A stretch of 64,000 nucleotides of DNA from Planctomyces sp. SH-PL62 (lineage in GTDB: Bacteria > Planctomycetota > Planctomycetia > Planctomycetales > Planctomycetaceae): contig CAMDEA010000005.1 of NCBI GenBank assembly GCA_945893045.1, positions 42,899 through 106,898 on the forward strand, given 5' to 3'. The notes beneath the pieces were generated by a model. That model was not told the origin of the DNA and did not search any database. It saw only the letters and a program-made list of their open reading frames with translations. Every line of letters starts with the position of its first letter. The first letter of the stretch is position 1. Of this stretch, positions 10,190-19,011 are shown piece after piece. The position numbers were made by a program, and so were the translations under genes.

Positions 10190-10500
10190 TTATTTGCGAC
10201 TCTCGTTCGCTTTTTGGGGACTAAGCGAATCAGTGTTCGGAGCGCTTGATTGACGGCATCGGAATCGGGGAAGTACTCGCGCACATCCTGCGCCAACATG
10301 ACCGCGCCATCTTCCAGCGTAAAGTGTTGGATCGAGATCGTTCCGTCCGTTCGGTGAATCTTTACGGAGTGTCCACGTCGATACGCTTGGGAATGTTTCC
10401 CGCGCAAACCCTTGGTGAAGTCGTATTCCGGAAGCAAGTCTGGTGTGCCGCGTGACGGCTTAGTTTTCTTGGGCGTTTTGTTCATAAGTTTTCCGCTCAA
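10186..10500 (-). CDS. Putative antitoxin partner of BrnT-like toxin
   Basis: Small basic protein; YDFTKGLRGKHSQAYRRGH and DVREYFPDSDAVNQALRTLI resemble antitoxins paired with BrnT-type toxins; overlaps the 3' end of the toxin ORF. Start may be 10485. Confidence 0.6.
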   Translation of the reverse strand: MSGKLMNKTPKKTKPSRGTPDLLPEYDFTKGLRGKHSQAYRRGHSVKIHRTDGTISIQHFTLEDGAVMLAQDVREYFPDSDAVNQALRTLIRLVPKKRTRVANK

Positions 10501-10750
10501 ATTTGGTCGCCTTGCGGCAACTGATGATCCGAATATTCGCCTCGCGATCAGTGTAGGACACCACCAACACTCGGCCCCGAGCCGAGGTTCCTATGTCGAT
10601 GAACCGCTCTTCTTCGTCGGAATGTGCTGCGTCGTGAATGGTGAGCGACCGCGGATCATTGAAGACCGACTTCGCCTCGTCAAAACCCACACCATGCTTC
10701 TGATGATTTAAGTGGTCCTTCGCTTCGTCCCATTCAAAAGTCAGTGCCAT
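10460..10750 (-). CDS. BrnT-family ribonuclease toxin
   Basis: FEWDEAKDHLNHQKHGVGFDEAKSVFNDPRSL...ERFIDIGTSARGRVLVVSYTDRE..IRIISCRKATKFERKTYE is a full BrnT pattern. Confidence 0.85.
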   Translation of the reverse strand: MALTFEWDEAKDHLNHQKHGVGFDEAKSVFNDPRSLTIHDAAHSDEEERFIDIGTSARGRVLVVSYTDREANIRIISCRKATKFERKTYEQNAQEN

Positions 10751-11121
10751 ACAGCGAACGCTCCAATTCAGAAAACGCTTCGGTGAGCCATTTGAGCACG
10801 ACCAGAAACGTCACCCGTTGCAGCGACCGTTCCTGAGCCGCTTCATTGCGCCCACGGTTCATTTCGACGTCAGATTTCTCCGTTCTTTTTTCGGTATTCA
10901 GTCTGACGCGACCTGAAACTTTCGACAAGCCGTTATTTCAATCAAGGCTCAAACGCATCATTCCCATCACCTCCATCGGCCGCGTCACCGAATCCGTACT
11001 ACGCCTCAACCGCCCCAAACTCGTTCAGGCGAGAGCACTCTGGAATGCGGAACTGAAACGACGTCGGGGCGGCTAATGGTACGACCGACGGATGCAAGCT
11101 TTGTCCCCGTTGGCCAACTCG

Positions 11122-14100
11122 TCATCCAGTCGCCTGTCGCGCCAATTCGCGAAACAGTCTGGCCGGAACCGCATGTTGAAGATTCCAGACGATGCTGATC
11201 GGTCGGTTGCCTTGGTGTGACACGTATTCGCATGGACCAAGAAACGTGTACGGAGCCGACATGCCAGAGACCAACTCGCGAGTTTCTCGGACGAAGAGCA
11301 ACGGAGAATATCCCATTTGACGATGCTGAATGTACCGCTGGCCGGTTGGTGTATTGACCGCGGTGCTGCTCTGCGATTGCCAATGGAACAAGTCGTGCGA
11401 GATGAGATAGTCCTCGTACATCGTTGTTGGCGAATAATCCTCCACAGACTTTTGCAGCGTCACGAAGAATGCGTCGATTTTCGACTGAGCGAGGTGCAAC
11501 ACGCCTTCCCGCTGGTCTGGTCGATTAGCGAGTGACCAGTGGCCAAGGCCGACGAGAATCTCATCGCGTGTGTACCGGGCATGGATTGTCAGCGGGCCGC
11601 CCGCGTCCAAGTTCTGACCAGAGCTGTGCGTCGGCGCGTTTGCGAGCTGATATTCGAGAATCGTTCGTAAGTCGGAAACCGCTGACGAGTTTTGCCGTAG
11701 CCGATCATCCGCTTCTTCTATCGTCCATCCTCTGCTCTGGTCCCCCCAAAGCGTGACATGCAGCATCTCGATGACTCGGTCGGTTCCGGCTGCGTGTGAC
11801 TGGTTGAGCTCGATACGAGCGATGTACGACAACAACTCGCGAATTTGCGTGACCGAATCGATGTGGCAAAGTCGTCGGAGCCCTTTTGCCAGTCGCTCCT
11901 GGTCTGGGTCCTCTGGCTTGGGAATTAGCCCCGCATCGGCAAGGAGTTGCGACCAGAGGCCGCGTTTCAGAAGTTCGTCGAGCGATGTGTCGAGAAAGTC
12001 CAGTGTTTCGGCGATAGATGGTGGCCGTCCGAGGTACCGGCCTAGCTCACGAATGCTGCCAACCATTCGTGGCCGGAGAAGCCGGACTGACTCACGAACA
12101 TTGTCGAGCACTCGCTGCTGCGCGACGCGCTCGAGTTGGATGACGCAGCCGCTTGGCAGATGTGGGAATCCATGTTCGATTTCACTGTCGAGACGGCCAT
12201 TCGGTCTCGTGCTCAGCGCCCGAAATCTCGCGGCAAACCGGAATTCCCTGCGCTGTGCACCAATGAAGTCGAGAACGGTCAGACAGTCCTTTTCGTCGTG
12301 CAGCCGCAGGCCACGACCAAACTGCTGAAGGTAAACGGTCAGACTTTCGGTCGGACGCAGGAACAACACAGTGTCGACTTCTGGGATGTCGACTCCTTCG
12401 TTGTAGAGATCGACGACAAAAATGAAGTTCACTTCGCGTGCACGGAGGCGATCTTGAACTGAGTGCCGAATTTCGTCGCTTGAGTCCCCGGTCAGCGCGG
12501 CTGCGGGAAGACCATGCGAATTGAAAAACCGCGCCATGAATTCTGCATGGGCCACACTGACGCAGAAACCAAGCCCGCGAGCCCGAAGTGGGTTCAGCAA
12601 AATCTCATGGACCTTATCCAGAATGAGACTCGCACGGGCATCGTTCCCTGTATAGACGCGGTCCAAATCTTCAACGCGGTATCCGCCGCGCTGCCACGTC
12701 AGACCTTCCAGGTTGACTGAATCCGCGACGCCAAAATACTGGAACGGGCACAAGAGCCGCCGATTGATCGCATCCGGCAGCCGAATCTCGGCACTTGTCC
12801 GTCCGCCAAACCAATGCAGGACATCAAGCTGATCGGTTCGCTCCGGTGTCGCAGTTAATCCCAAAAGGATTCGAGGTTGCACATGATCAAGTAACTGACG
12901 GTAGCTTGGTGCCGCTGCGTGGTGAAACTCATCGACAACGATGTAACCAAACTCGTCAGGTGGGTGTCGCCACAGTTCGCGAGAGTTGTAACTTTGGATT
13001 GAGCAGAACAAATGGCGAGTCTGTTCGGGGTCTCTTCCGCCGACGAGTAGATCACCAAAGTTCTGGTCACGAAGAACGCCTCGGAAGGCACCGAGTGACT
13101 GCTGCAAAATCTCTTCGCGGTGAGCGACGAACAGGAGAGACGGCTTGGTGCCCGATTCGCGGCACGTGCGGGCATAGTCGAATGCAGCAATCATCGTCTT
13201 GCCGGTGCCGGTGGCGGCAACAATCAGGTGTCGGTGCTTTTGCTGGACTTCCCGTTCCGCAGCAAGAACATCAAGGATTTCTTCCTGAAATGGATACGGA
13301 CGAAGGTCAAACATGAACGCTGCTCTCGGCTCATTGGCACTTGCCCTTTCGTGCGCGATCGCTCGCCTCATCCGTTCGGGAGCATCGCCGCTGAAGACTT
13401 GGAATTCATCGTCCTGCCAATAGGTCTCAAAGCTTCCGCTAATTTTCTCCCACAGGTACGGCAACTCGTAATGGCTGATTTTCGTGGTCCATTCGAGACC
13501 TTCGGAAAGGGCCGCGTTCGAGAGATTTGCTGATCCCACGTACGCGCTGCCGAACCCTGTTTCCCGGTGGAAGATGTAAGCCTTCGCGTGCAACCGCGTA
13601 CGTTTCGTGTCGTAGCTGACCCGAATCTCGGTGTTCGGGAGTCGGGCGATTTCTTCGACCGCCTTCGGATCGGTTGCGCCCATGTAGCTGGTCGTTATCA
13701 CCCGAATGCGCGGGCCAATTGCACACGGCCTCGCTGCAACTTGGCGCAGATCCTCCACCAATACTCGAAGGCCGCTCCATTTAATGAACGAACACAGGAT
13801 GTCGATCCGGTCCGCCGTCGCGATCTCCTTGCGAAGCTGGCTGCCGAGACTTGGGTCCAATCGGGATCCCGTCAACAAAGCAGAACGCGCCAACGGCGTA
13901 TCTGGCCGTTCGCATGAAGTCCCGGCGTGATTGGCGTGAACCGCGAGAAGACGCCGGAAAGGCGTCGAGATACTCAGGGCGTCTGTCCAATCGCTGCCCA
14001 ATTCCTCAGTCAACATTGTGATGATGCGATCGACCAAGCGCTTCTGTCGCTCCGCCGCGTCTCCACCACGGAACACCGCGAGGCTATTCGCAAGGACATG

Positions 14101-14238
14101 TTCGAGATACTGCGCGATTGCCGAATGGGAGTCTTCTGAATCGATTGGCGCGAGCGCATACAACCGTGGATCAACCAATTGTTCGAGGTCGCGCTGTAGA
14201 GCGACGGTCACGAGCTGCTCATAGAGTCCAGTCAGCAC
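11122..14238 (-). CDS. PLD-like nuclease / DEAD-DEAH helicase / DUF3427-type fusion protein
   Basis: N-terminal PLD-like segment (TRLHAKAYIFHR, VGSANLSNAALSEGLEW), Walker A ATGTGKT, VVDEFHHAAA, helicase C QQFGRGLRLHDEK, C-terminal DUF3427-like region. Confidence 0.88.
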   Translation of the reverse strand: MLTGLYEQLVTVALQRDLEQLVDPRLYALAPIDSEDSHSAIAQYLEHVLANSLAVFRGGDAAERQKRLVDRIITMLTEELGSDWTDALSISTPFRRLLAVHANHAGTSCERPDTPLARSALLTGSRLDPSLGSQLRKEIATADRIDILCSFIKWSGLRVLVEDLRQVAARPCAIGPRIRVITTSYMGATDPKAVEEIARLPNTEIRVSYDTKRTRLHAKAYIFHRETGFGSAYVGSANLSNAALSEGLEWTTKISHYELPYLWEKISGSFETYWQDDEFQVFSGDAPERMRRAIAHERASANEPRAAFMFDLRPYPFQEEILDVLAAEREVQQKHRHLIVAATGTGKTMIAAFDYARTCRESGTKPSLLFVAHREEILQQSLGAFRGVLRDQNFGDLLVGGRDPEQTRHLFCSIQSYNSRELWRHPPDEFGYIVVDEFHHAAAPSYRQLLDHVQPRILLGLTATPERTDQLDVLHWFGGRTSAEIRLPDAINRRLLCPFQYFGVADSVNLEGLTWQRGGYRVEDLDRVYTGNDARASLILDKVHEILLNPLRARGLGFCVSVAHAEFMARFFNSHGLPAAALTGDSSDEIRHSVQDRLRAREVNFIFVVDLYNEGVDIPEVDTVLFLRPTESLTVYLQQFGRGLRLHDEKDCLTVLDFIGAQRREFRFAARFRALSTRPNGRLDSEIEHGFPHLPSGCVIQLERVAQQRVLDNVRESVRLLRPRMVGSIRELGRYLGRPPSIAETLDFLDTSLDELLKRGLWSQLLADAGLIPKPEDPDQERLAKGLRRLCHIDSVTQIRELLSYIARIELNQSHAAGTDRVIEMLHVTLWGDQSRGWTIEEADDRLRQNSSAVSDLRTILEYQLANAPTHSSGQNLDAGGPLTIHARYTRDEILVGLGHWSLANRPDQREGVLHLAQSKIDAFFVTLQKSVEDYSPTTMYEDYLISHDLFHWQSQSSTAVNTPTGQRYIQHRQMGYSPLLFVRETRELVSGMSAPYTFLGPCEYVSHQGNRPISIVWNLQHAVPARLFRELARQATG

Positions 14239-14416
14239 GGTGCGAGGTCCTCAAACTTTACGATGAAAACTGCGTTGGATTGTACTCGTACCGCCGCCGA
14301 TCTTCGCATTCACTACTACCTCTCGTTGGGCAGCGAAGCCAGCTGAAATGGTGATCGTTGGCAAGCACGCGCTTGCAGCCATGACGTATCGAGTCTCGGT
14401 CGCTGTGCGGCAAGTG

Positions 14417-15898
14417 TCACATTGCTGGGACAGCTCGGCGGAATGCCGCCTCGTAAACCACTTCACCGTTGACGTCGCAGAGGTGGAATGTGATTTGGCT
14501 TTGCTGGCCGTCGGGACGCAGTTCGATGGACAGGAAGCCGCCCTTCACGCGGTGGAAGCGGTGATAGGTTTTGTTTTCGCCCGGGGTTCCGCCCGCGTGC
14601 GAATCGCTCGCCGCACCGACGCTGAATTCTTGAGTTCCGGCGGTCGGATGCACCGAATGGTACTGCCAATGCCGGTCGCCGCAGATGACGAAGAAGTTGT
14701 CGGGGACATGCTGCTTGAGCCACTGGCGGAGTTCGTTGCCTTCGTGAGCGAAGCTGGTGTTGGAATGATTATCGTTCTTGTTCGCTCGATCCGGACCGAC
14801 CAGCGGTGTGGGGCTGATGAGCAACTTCCAAGTGGCGGTGCTCTCCTGAACCGTGCGTTTGAACCACGCCTTTTGCTCGGTGCCCCAGATGGTTTTGTCC
14901 GGGCCGTCAGGCAGCTTGTTGGGCGAGCGGAAGTCGCGGCCGTCGGTGAACCAGATTTGCAGATCGCGGCCCCAGCGAAATGTGCGATAGCTCGGCTCGC
15001 TGATCGGAGCCTGCTGTCGGAAGATTTTCTGGCCTTCGGCAAACGTCAGCTCACCGGCCTTCATGCCGGGCCACGAGTCGTCGCTGAGCGTGTCGTGATC
15101 GTCTTTCAGCCAGTAGCTCGACGCATTCCGCATCATGGCGACCAGCCGGGGCAGGCTGAACATTCTCTCCCAGTGCAGCCGAGCCAGTGCGGGGGTGACC
15201 GCGCGCGGCTCGTTGCTGTCGTAGTACACGAGATCGCCGGTCATCGTCACGAACTTCGGCTGCAGCGCGAGCATCGACGGATAAATCGGATGCCCGTCCG
15301 CATGATCGCGATCCTGATAGCCTTGGCAGGTCATCACGCAGAAACGAAAGGCACTCGGTGTCGTCGGGACGGGCGCGGTGGAGAACTTGCCACGAAACTC
15401 GCCACTCACTTTGGAGTCGCCGGTCGCCGCCGTTTGACTCAGGTAGTGATACGTGGCGTCGGGTTTCAGGCCGCTCAGCTTGAACTGATGAATGAAGTCC
15501 GTCGCCTCGGTGACATCGACCCATTTGGTTTCGGCCGCGTCGCTCAGGTCGTCTTTCAAGCCGAAACGCAAACGGACTCGGCCGGCCTGACCGGGACAGG
15601 CTCCTTCGATCTGTTCGACCGGGACTGTCGTGGCCTGTTTGTTCTGCCGGTCCACCTTCTTGGGGAACACGACTCCGTCATTGTTGCGTTGCGAATGCTT
15701 CGTGAGCCGCGTCCAAACGATCGCCGAGTTTTCGGTGACCTCGCCGACGCGAGTGCCGGTCGCCTGATGCAATTCCCCCTCCGCCGCCGCAAGGACGCCG
15801 GCCGAGACCGCTCGCGGAAACACGAGTGCTGTTCCCGCAGACGCCGCCAAGAAATCGCGTCGCGTCAGCGAGGCGAGGAAGACGTTGTCATTCGGCAT
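14417..15898 (-). CDS. PhoD-like alkaline phosphatase family protein
   Basis: TRRDFLAASAGTALVFPRAVSA Tat-like signal; IVWTRLT; LKDDHDTLSDDSWPG; VICGDRHWQYHS. Confidence 0.88.
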   Translation of the reverse strand: MPNDNVFLASLTRRDFLAASAGTALVFPRAVSAGVLAAAEGELHQATGTRVGEVTENSAIVWTRLTKHSQRNNDGVVFPKKVDRQNKQATTVPVEQIEGACPGQAGRVRLRFGLKDDLSDAAETKWVDVTEATDFIHQFKLSGLKPDATYHYLSQTAATGDSKVSGEFRGKFSTAPVPTTPSAFRFCVMTCQGYQDRDHADGHPIYPSMLALQPKFVTMTGDLVYYDSNEPRAVTPALARLHWERMFSLPRLVAMMRNASSYWLKDDHDTLSDDSWPGMKAGELTFAEGQKIFRQQAPISEPSYRTFRWGRDLQIWFTDGRDFRSPNKLPDGPDKTIWGTEQKAWFKRTVQESTATWKLLISPTPLVGPDRANKNDNHSNTSFAHEGNELRQWLKQHVPDNFFVICGDRHWQYHSVHPTAGTQEFSVGAASDSHAGGTPGENKTYHRFHRVKGGFLSIELRPDGQQSQITFHLCDVNGEVVYEAAFRRAVPAM

Positions 15899-15922
15899 GA
15901 TGAGTTCTCTCCAATGAACGCG

Positions 15923-17326
15923 CTACTTGACGAGGAACTCCGGGCGTTCCTTGGCCAGTTCGCCTTCCCAGGCGGCGAGCCGGCGTTTGAGGTCAACGAA
16001 GGTTTCTGGATTCTGGAACGACACGTCGCGGCGTTCGCCGATGTCCGTGGACAGGTCAAACAGCATCTCGACGTTGCTGTCTTGGATGTATTTCCAATGG
16101 CCATGTCGCACCGCCTTTTGCTGGCGGCCGGTGCGGTCGATGCGCCAGCAGAGCGTGCGCGGTTGCTCCGGCTGTTCGCCGGTGAGGACCGGCAACAGGT
16201 TGATGCCGTCGAACGCAATGTGGGGTAGGCTCCCAGCCTGCCTTTGGGTATTTGAATTGGCAGGCTGGAAGCCTGCCCCACTGATGGCGGCGAACGTTGC
16301 GGTCAGATCCATCGTGATACCGACTTGGTTCGTGACTTTTCCTTTTGGCAGTTTCGCGGGCCAGCGCATCAGGCAGGGGACGCGGATGCCTCCTTCCCAG
16401 AGTGTGGACTTGTGATGGAACAGCGGCGAGTTGTCCGAATATCGCTCGCCGCCGTTGTCGCTGCTGAGCACGAACAGCGTGTTGTCGAGCACGCCCTGCT
16501 TCTCCAATTCGGCCAGCAGCAGGCCGACTCCTTCATCGACCTTCTCGACCATCGCTGCGTAGGTGCGGCGGTCGCCGTCGTACATGTTGGCTTTCGTGAC
16601 GCTCGGTTTTGGACGGCCGGGGGGTTGATACGGAGAATGCACGGCGAGATGCGGCACGTACAGAAAGAACGGCTCACGCGCGTGCTTGCGGACGAACTCG
16701 ACGGCTCGGCGATTGAGCAGGTCGGTGAGGTAGCCATCGACCTTCACTGGCTCCAGGCCGTCGCGCAGCGCGTAGGTGCCGTCGTAGTACGAGTGCGTGT
16801 AGTAGTCGCAGTGACCGAGCAGCTCGCCGAAGTATTCGTCGAAGCCATGCTTGGTCGGATTGAATTCGTCTTTGTAGCCGAGATGCCATTTGCCGAATGC
16901 TCCGGTGGCATAGCCGGCGGCCTTGAGCATCTTCGGCAGCGTCGGCACGGACGTCGGCAGGCCGAGCGAATGAAAGTCCGGCTCCGACACCCATTCATTG
17001 CCCTTGCGACGGAAGGACTCCGCCGAGAAGCCCATCGCCCACTCGAAGCCGACTCGCTGCTGCCAGCGGCCGGTGATGAACCCGCAGCGCGTCGGGGTGC
17101 AGACCGGAGCGTTGGCGTAGAAGTCGGTGAACTTGACCCCTTCGCGCGCGAGTCGGTCGATGTTCGGCGTGCGAATGTCCTTCGCACCATACGGGCCGGA
17201 GTCGGCATAACCGAAGTCATCGATCAGCACGAAGACGATGTTGGGTCGCGACTCGGCCGCCGCGAGCGGGCGAATGCCTGTCAACATGGTGGCAACGAAC
17301 AACAGAAGTGAGACAGCGAGCTTCAT
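15923..17326 (-). CDS. Sulfatase
   Basis: RPNIVFVLIDDFGYADSGPYG; CTPTR motif; signal peptide; contains an in-frame inverted-repeat insertion. Confidence 0.94.
   Translation of the reverse strand: MKLAVSLLLFVATMLTGIRPLAAAESRPNIVFVLIDDFGYADSGPYGAKDIRTPNIDRLAREGVKFTDFYANAPVCTPTRCGFITGRWQQRVGFEWAMGFSAESFRRKGNEWVSEPDFHSLGLPTSVPTLPKMLKAAGYATGAFGKWHLGYKDEFNPTKHGFDEYFGELLGHCDYYTHSYYDGTYALRDGLEPVKVDGYLTDLLNRRAVEFVRKHAREPFFLYVPHLAVHSPYQPPGRPKPSVTKANMYDGDRRTYAAMVEKVDEGVGLLLAELEKQGVLDNTLFVLSSDNGGERYSDNSPLFHHKSTLWEGGIRVPCLMRWPAKLPKGKVTNQVGITMDLTATFAAISGAGFQPANSNTQRQAGSLPHIAFDGINLLPVLTGEQPEQPRTLCWRIDRTGRQQKAVRHGHWKYIQDSNVEMLFDLSTDIGERRDVSFQNPETFVDLKRRLAAWEGELAKERPEFLVK
16220..16281. repeat. Inverted repeat inside sulfatase CDS
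   Basis: GTGGGGTAGGCTCCCAGCCTGCC...GGCAGGCTGGAAGCCTGCCCCAC. Confidence 0.9.
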
Positions 17327-17356
17327 GGGACGCCTGTGGGAAATGGATGACTCTGT

Positions 17357-17412
17357 CGTAGACCGGACGCCTACGTCCGGTCATTCAACAGTTCGGACGT
17401 AGGCGTCCGAAC
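17357..17412. repeat. Inverted repeat, CGGACGTAGGCGTCCG arm type
   Basis: GTAGACCGGACGCCTACGTCCGGTC...GTTCGGACGTAGGCGTCCGAAC. Confidence 0.92.
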
Positions 17413-17439
17413 GACGTTGGATTGCACGAAGGGTGAAGA

Positions 17440-18960
17440 TCACGGCTCCGTAAGCAGGGGTGCCCAGACTCCTGGCTGAATCTCCGGCGTTTGACCGGAC
17501 GGCGGAAAGGTTGTCTTCGCGGCGGCGCGGACCTGTTGCGAAAGCTCTTCGATGGTTTTCGCGTGTTCGGGTTTGCTGGCGAGGTTCGTCAGTTCGCGTG
17601 GGTCGGCGTCGTGGTCGTAGAGTTCGCGGCCTTTCTTCCCTTCGTCCCATTCGGTGTAACGCCAGCGTGGCGTGCGCAGCGTGTAACCGAAGTAGCGCGG
17701 TCCGTCGGCTCCGACATTCGTCGTGACGGAAGCTCGATTCGGGCCTCCGCCGCGCATGACCTGCGTGATCGCCCAGCCTCGGCCGGCAACGGTCGGGTCG
17801 CGCAGCATCGGCACGAGGCTTTGGCCTTGCAGGTTGGCCGGAGCTTTAACGCCGCACAGTTCGGCCAGCGTTGGGAACAAGTCGATGTGCGACATTGGCG
17901 ACTTCGCCGCCGCACCTTTCGCCGCCACTCCCGGCGCGACGATCAACAGCGGCACGCGAGCGCTCTCTTCAAAGAGGCTCATCTTCTGCCACAGGCCGTG
18001 CTCGCCCATGTGGTAGCCGTGGTCGCTGGTGAAAACGATGATCGTGTTGTCGGAGAGTTTCAGTCGATCGAGCGCATCGACGACTCGGCCAACTTGCGCG
18101 TCCATGAAACTGATGCTGGCGAGATACGCCTGCCGAGCTTGCCGTCGCAGATCGTCGGTCAGCTTGTCCTGTTCTTTCTTGTAGCTGCCGAGCCCCGGAG
18201 CCGGGATATCGGCCTGATCTTCCTTCACGCCTTGCACGACGGGCATGTCCTTTTCGGGATACATGTCGAAGTAGGTCTTCGGCGAAACATACGGCGTGTG
18301 GGGCCGGAAGAATCCGACGGCGAGAAAGAACGGCCGGTCCTTCCGCTTCGCGCAGCGTTCGAGCACCCATTCGGCGTCTTCGGCTTCCAGCCCGTCGGTG
18401 TGCTGCGCGTCGCTCTTTGGCGAGGCGTACCAACTGAGCGTCCCGCCGAACTGATTTGGCGTCAGCGAGAAGATTTTCGGATGTTCTTCCAGCCGATCGA
18501 CGCCAGCCGGGTTGAGTTCCAATTCCCACGAGGCCGGATCGTCGTGTCCGTTCGTGCCGATCGAATTCGGAACGTTGTAGTGATACAGCTTGCCGATCCG
18601 AGCCGCGAAATATCCCGCCTGACGAAACGCCTGCGGAAGGCAGACCTGCGACGGAATCGTCTGCCGAAAGATCTGCTGATTGGCCAGTATCCCGGTGCTG
18701 TTGGGATACAACCCGGTCAGCAGCGCGTTGCGGCTCGGCCCACACAGCGGGAAGGCGCAGTAAGCTCGATCGAACCGCACGCCGCGAGCCGCCAGCCGGT
18801 CGATGTTCGGCGTCTTGGCCAACGGATCGCCGTAGCAGCCCAGCATGTTGTTGAGGTCATCGGAAACGATGAAAAGCACGTTCGGCCGTTTCTCGGCAGC
18901 CTCCAAGGAACTCGCCAAGCCGCACAACATCAGCGTCGCAACGATCATTCGGATGGGCAT
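17440..18960 (-). CDS. Sulfatase (iduronate-2-sulfatase-like)
   Basis: RPNVLFIVSDDLNNMLGCYGD; CGPSR motif; GFFRPHTPYVSPKTYFDMY; signal peptide. Confidence 0.94.
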   Translation of the reverse strand: MPIRMIVATLMLCGLASSLEAAEKRPNVLFIVSDDLNNMLGCYGDPLAKTPNIDRLAARGVRFDRAYCAFPLCGPSRNALLTGLYPNSTGILANQQIFRQTIPSQVCLPQAFRQAGYFAARIGKLYHYNVPNSIGTNGHDDPASWELELNPAGVDRLEEHPKIFSLTPNQFGGTLSWYASPKSDAQHTDGLEAEDAEWVLERCAKRKDRPFFLAVGFFRPHTPYVSPKTYFDMYPEKDMPVVQGVKEDQADIPAPGLGSYKKEQDKLTDDLRRQARQAYLASISFMDAQVGRVVDALDRLKLSDNTIIVFTSDHGYHMGEHGLWQKMSLFEESARVPLLIVAPGVAAKGAAAKSPMSHIDLFPTLAELCGVKAPANLQGQSLVPMLRDPTVAGRGWAITQVMRGGGPNRASVTTNVGADGPRYFGYTLRTPRWRYTEWDEGKKGRELYDHDADPRELTNLASKPEHAKTIEELSQQVRAAAKTTFPPSGQTPEIQPGVWAPLLTEP

Positions 18961-19011
18961 GAGCTGACTCCTGTTGGTTTCTGGTCAACGTGATTCGGAT
19001 TCACGACCGCC

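Noticed and set aside
10734-11076. Small ORFs on both strands between the BrnT gene and the helicase gene
   Set aside because: Short, mutually overlapping and without recognisable features; not called as genes.
14348-16228. 626-aa plus-strand ORF
   Set aside because: Antisense to the PhoD-like and sulfatase genes, which have recognisable motifs.
17491-18993. 500-aa plus-strand ORF
   Set aside because: Antisense shadow of the iduronate-sulfatase-like gene.
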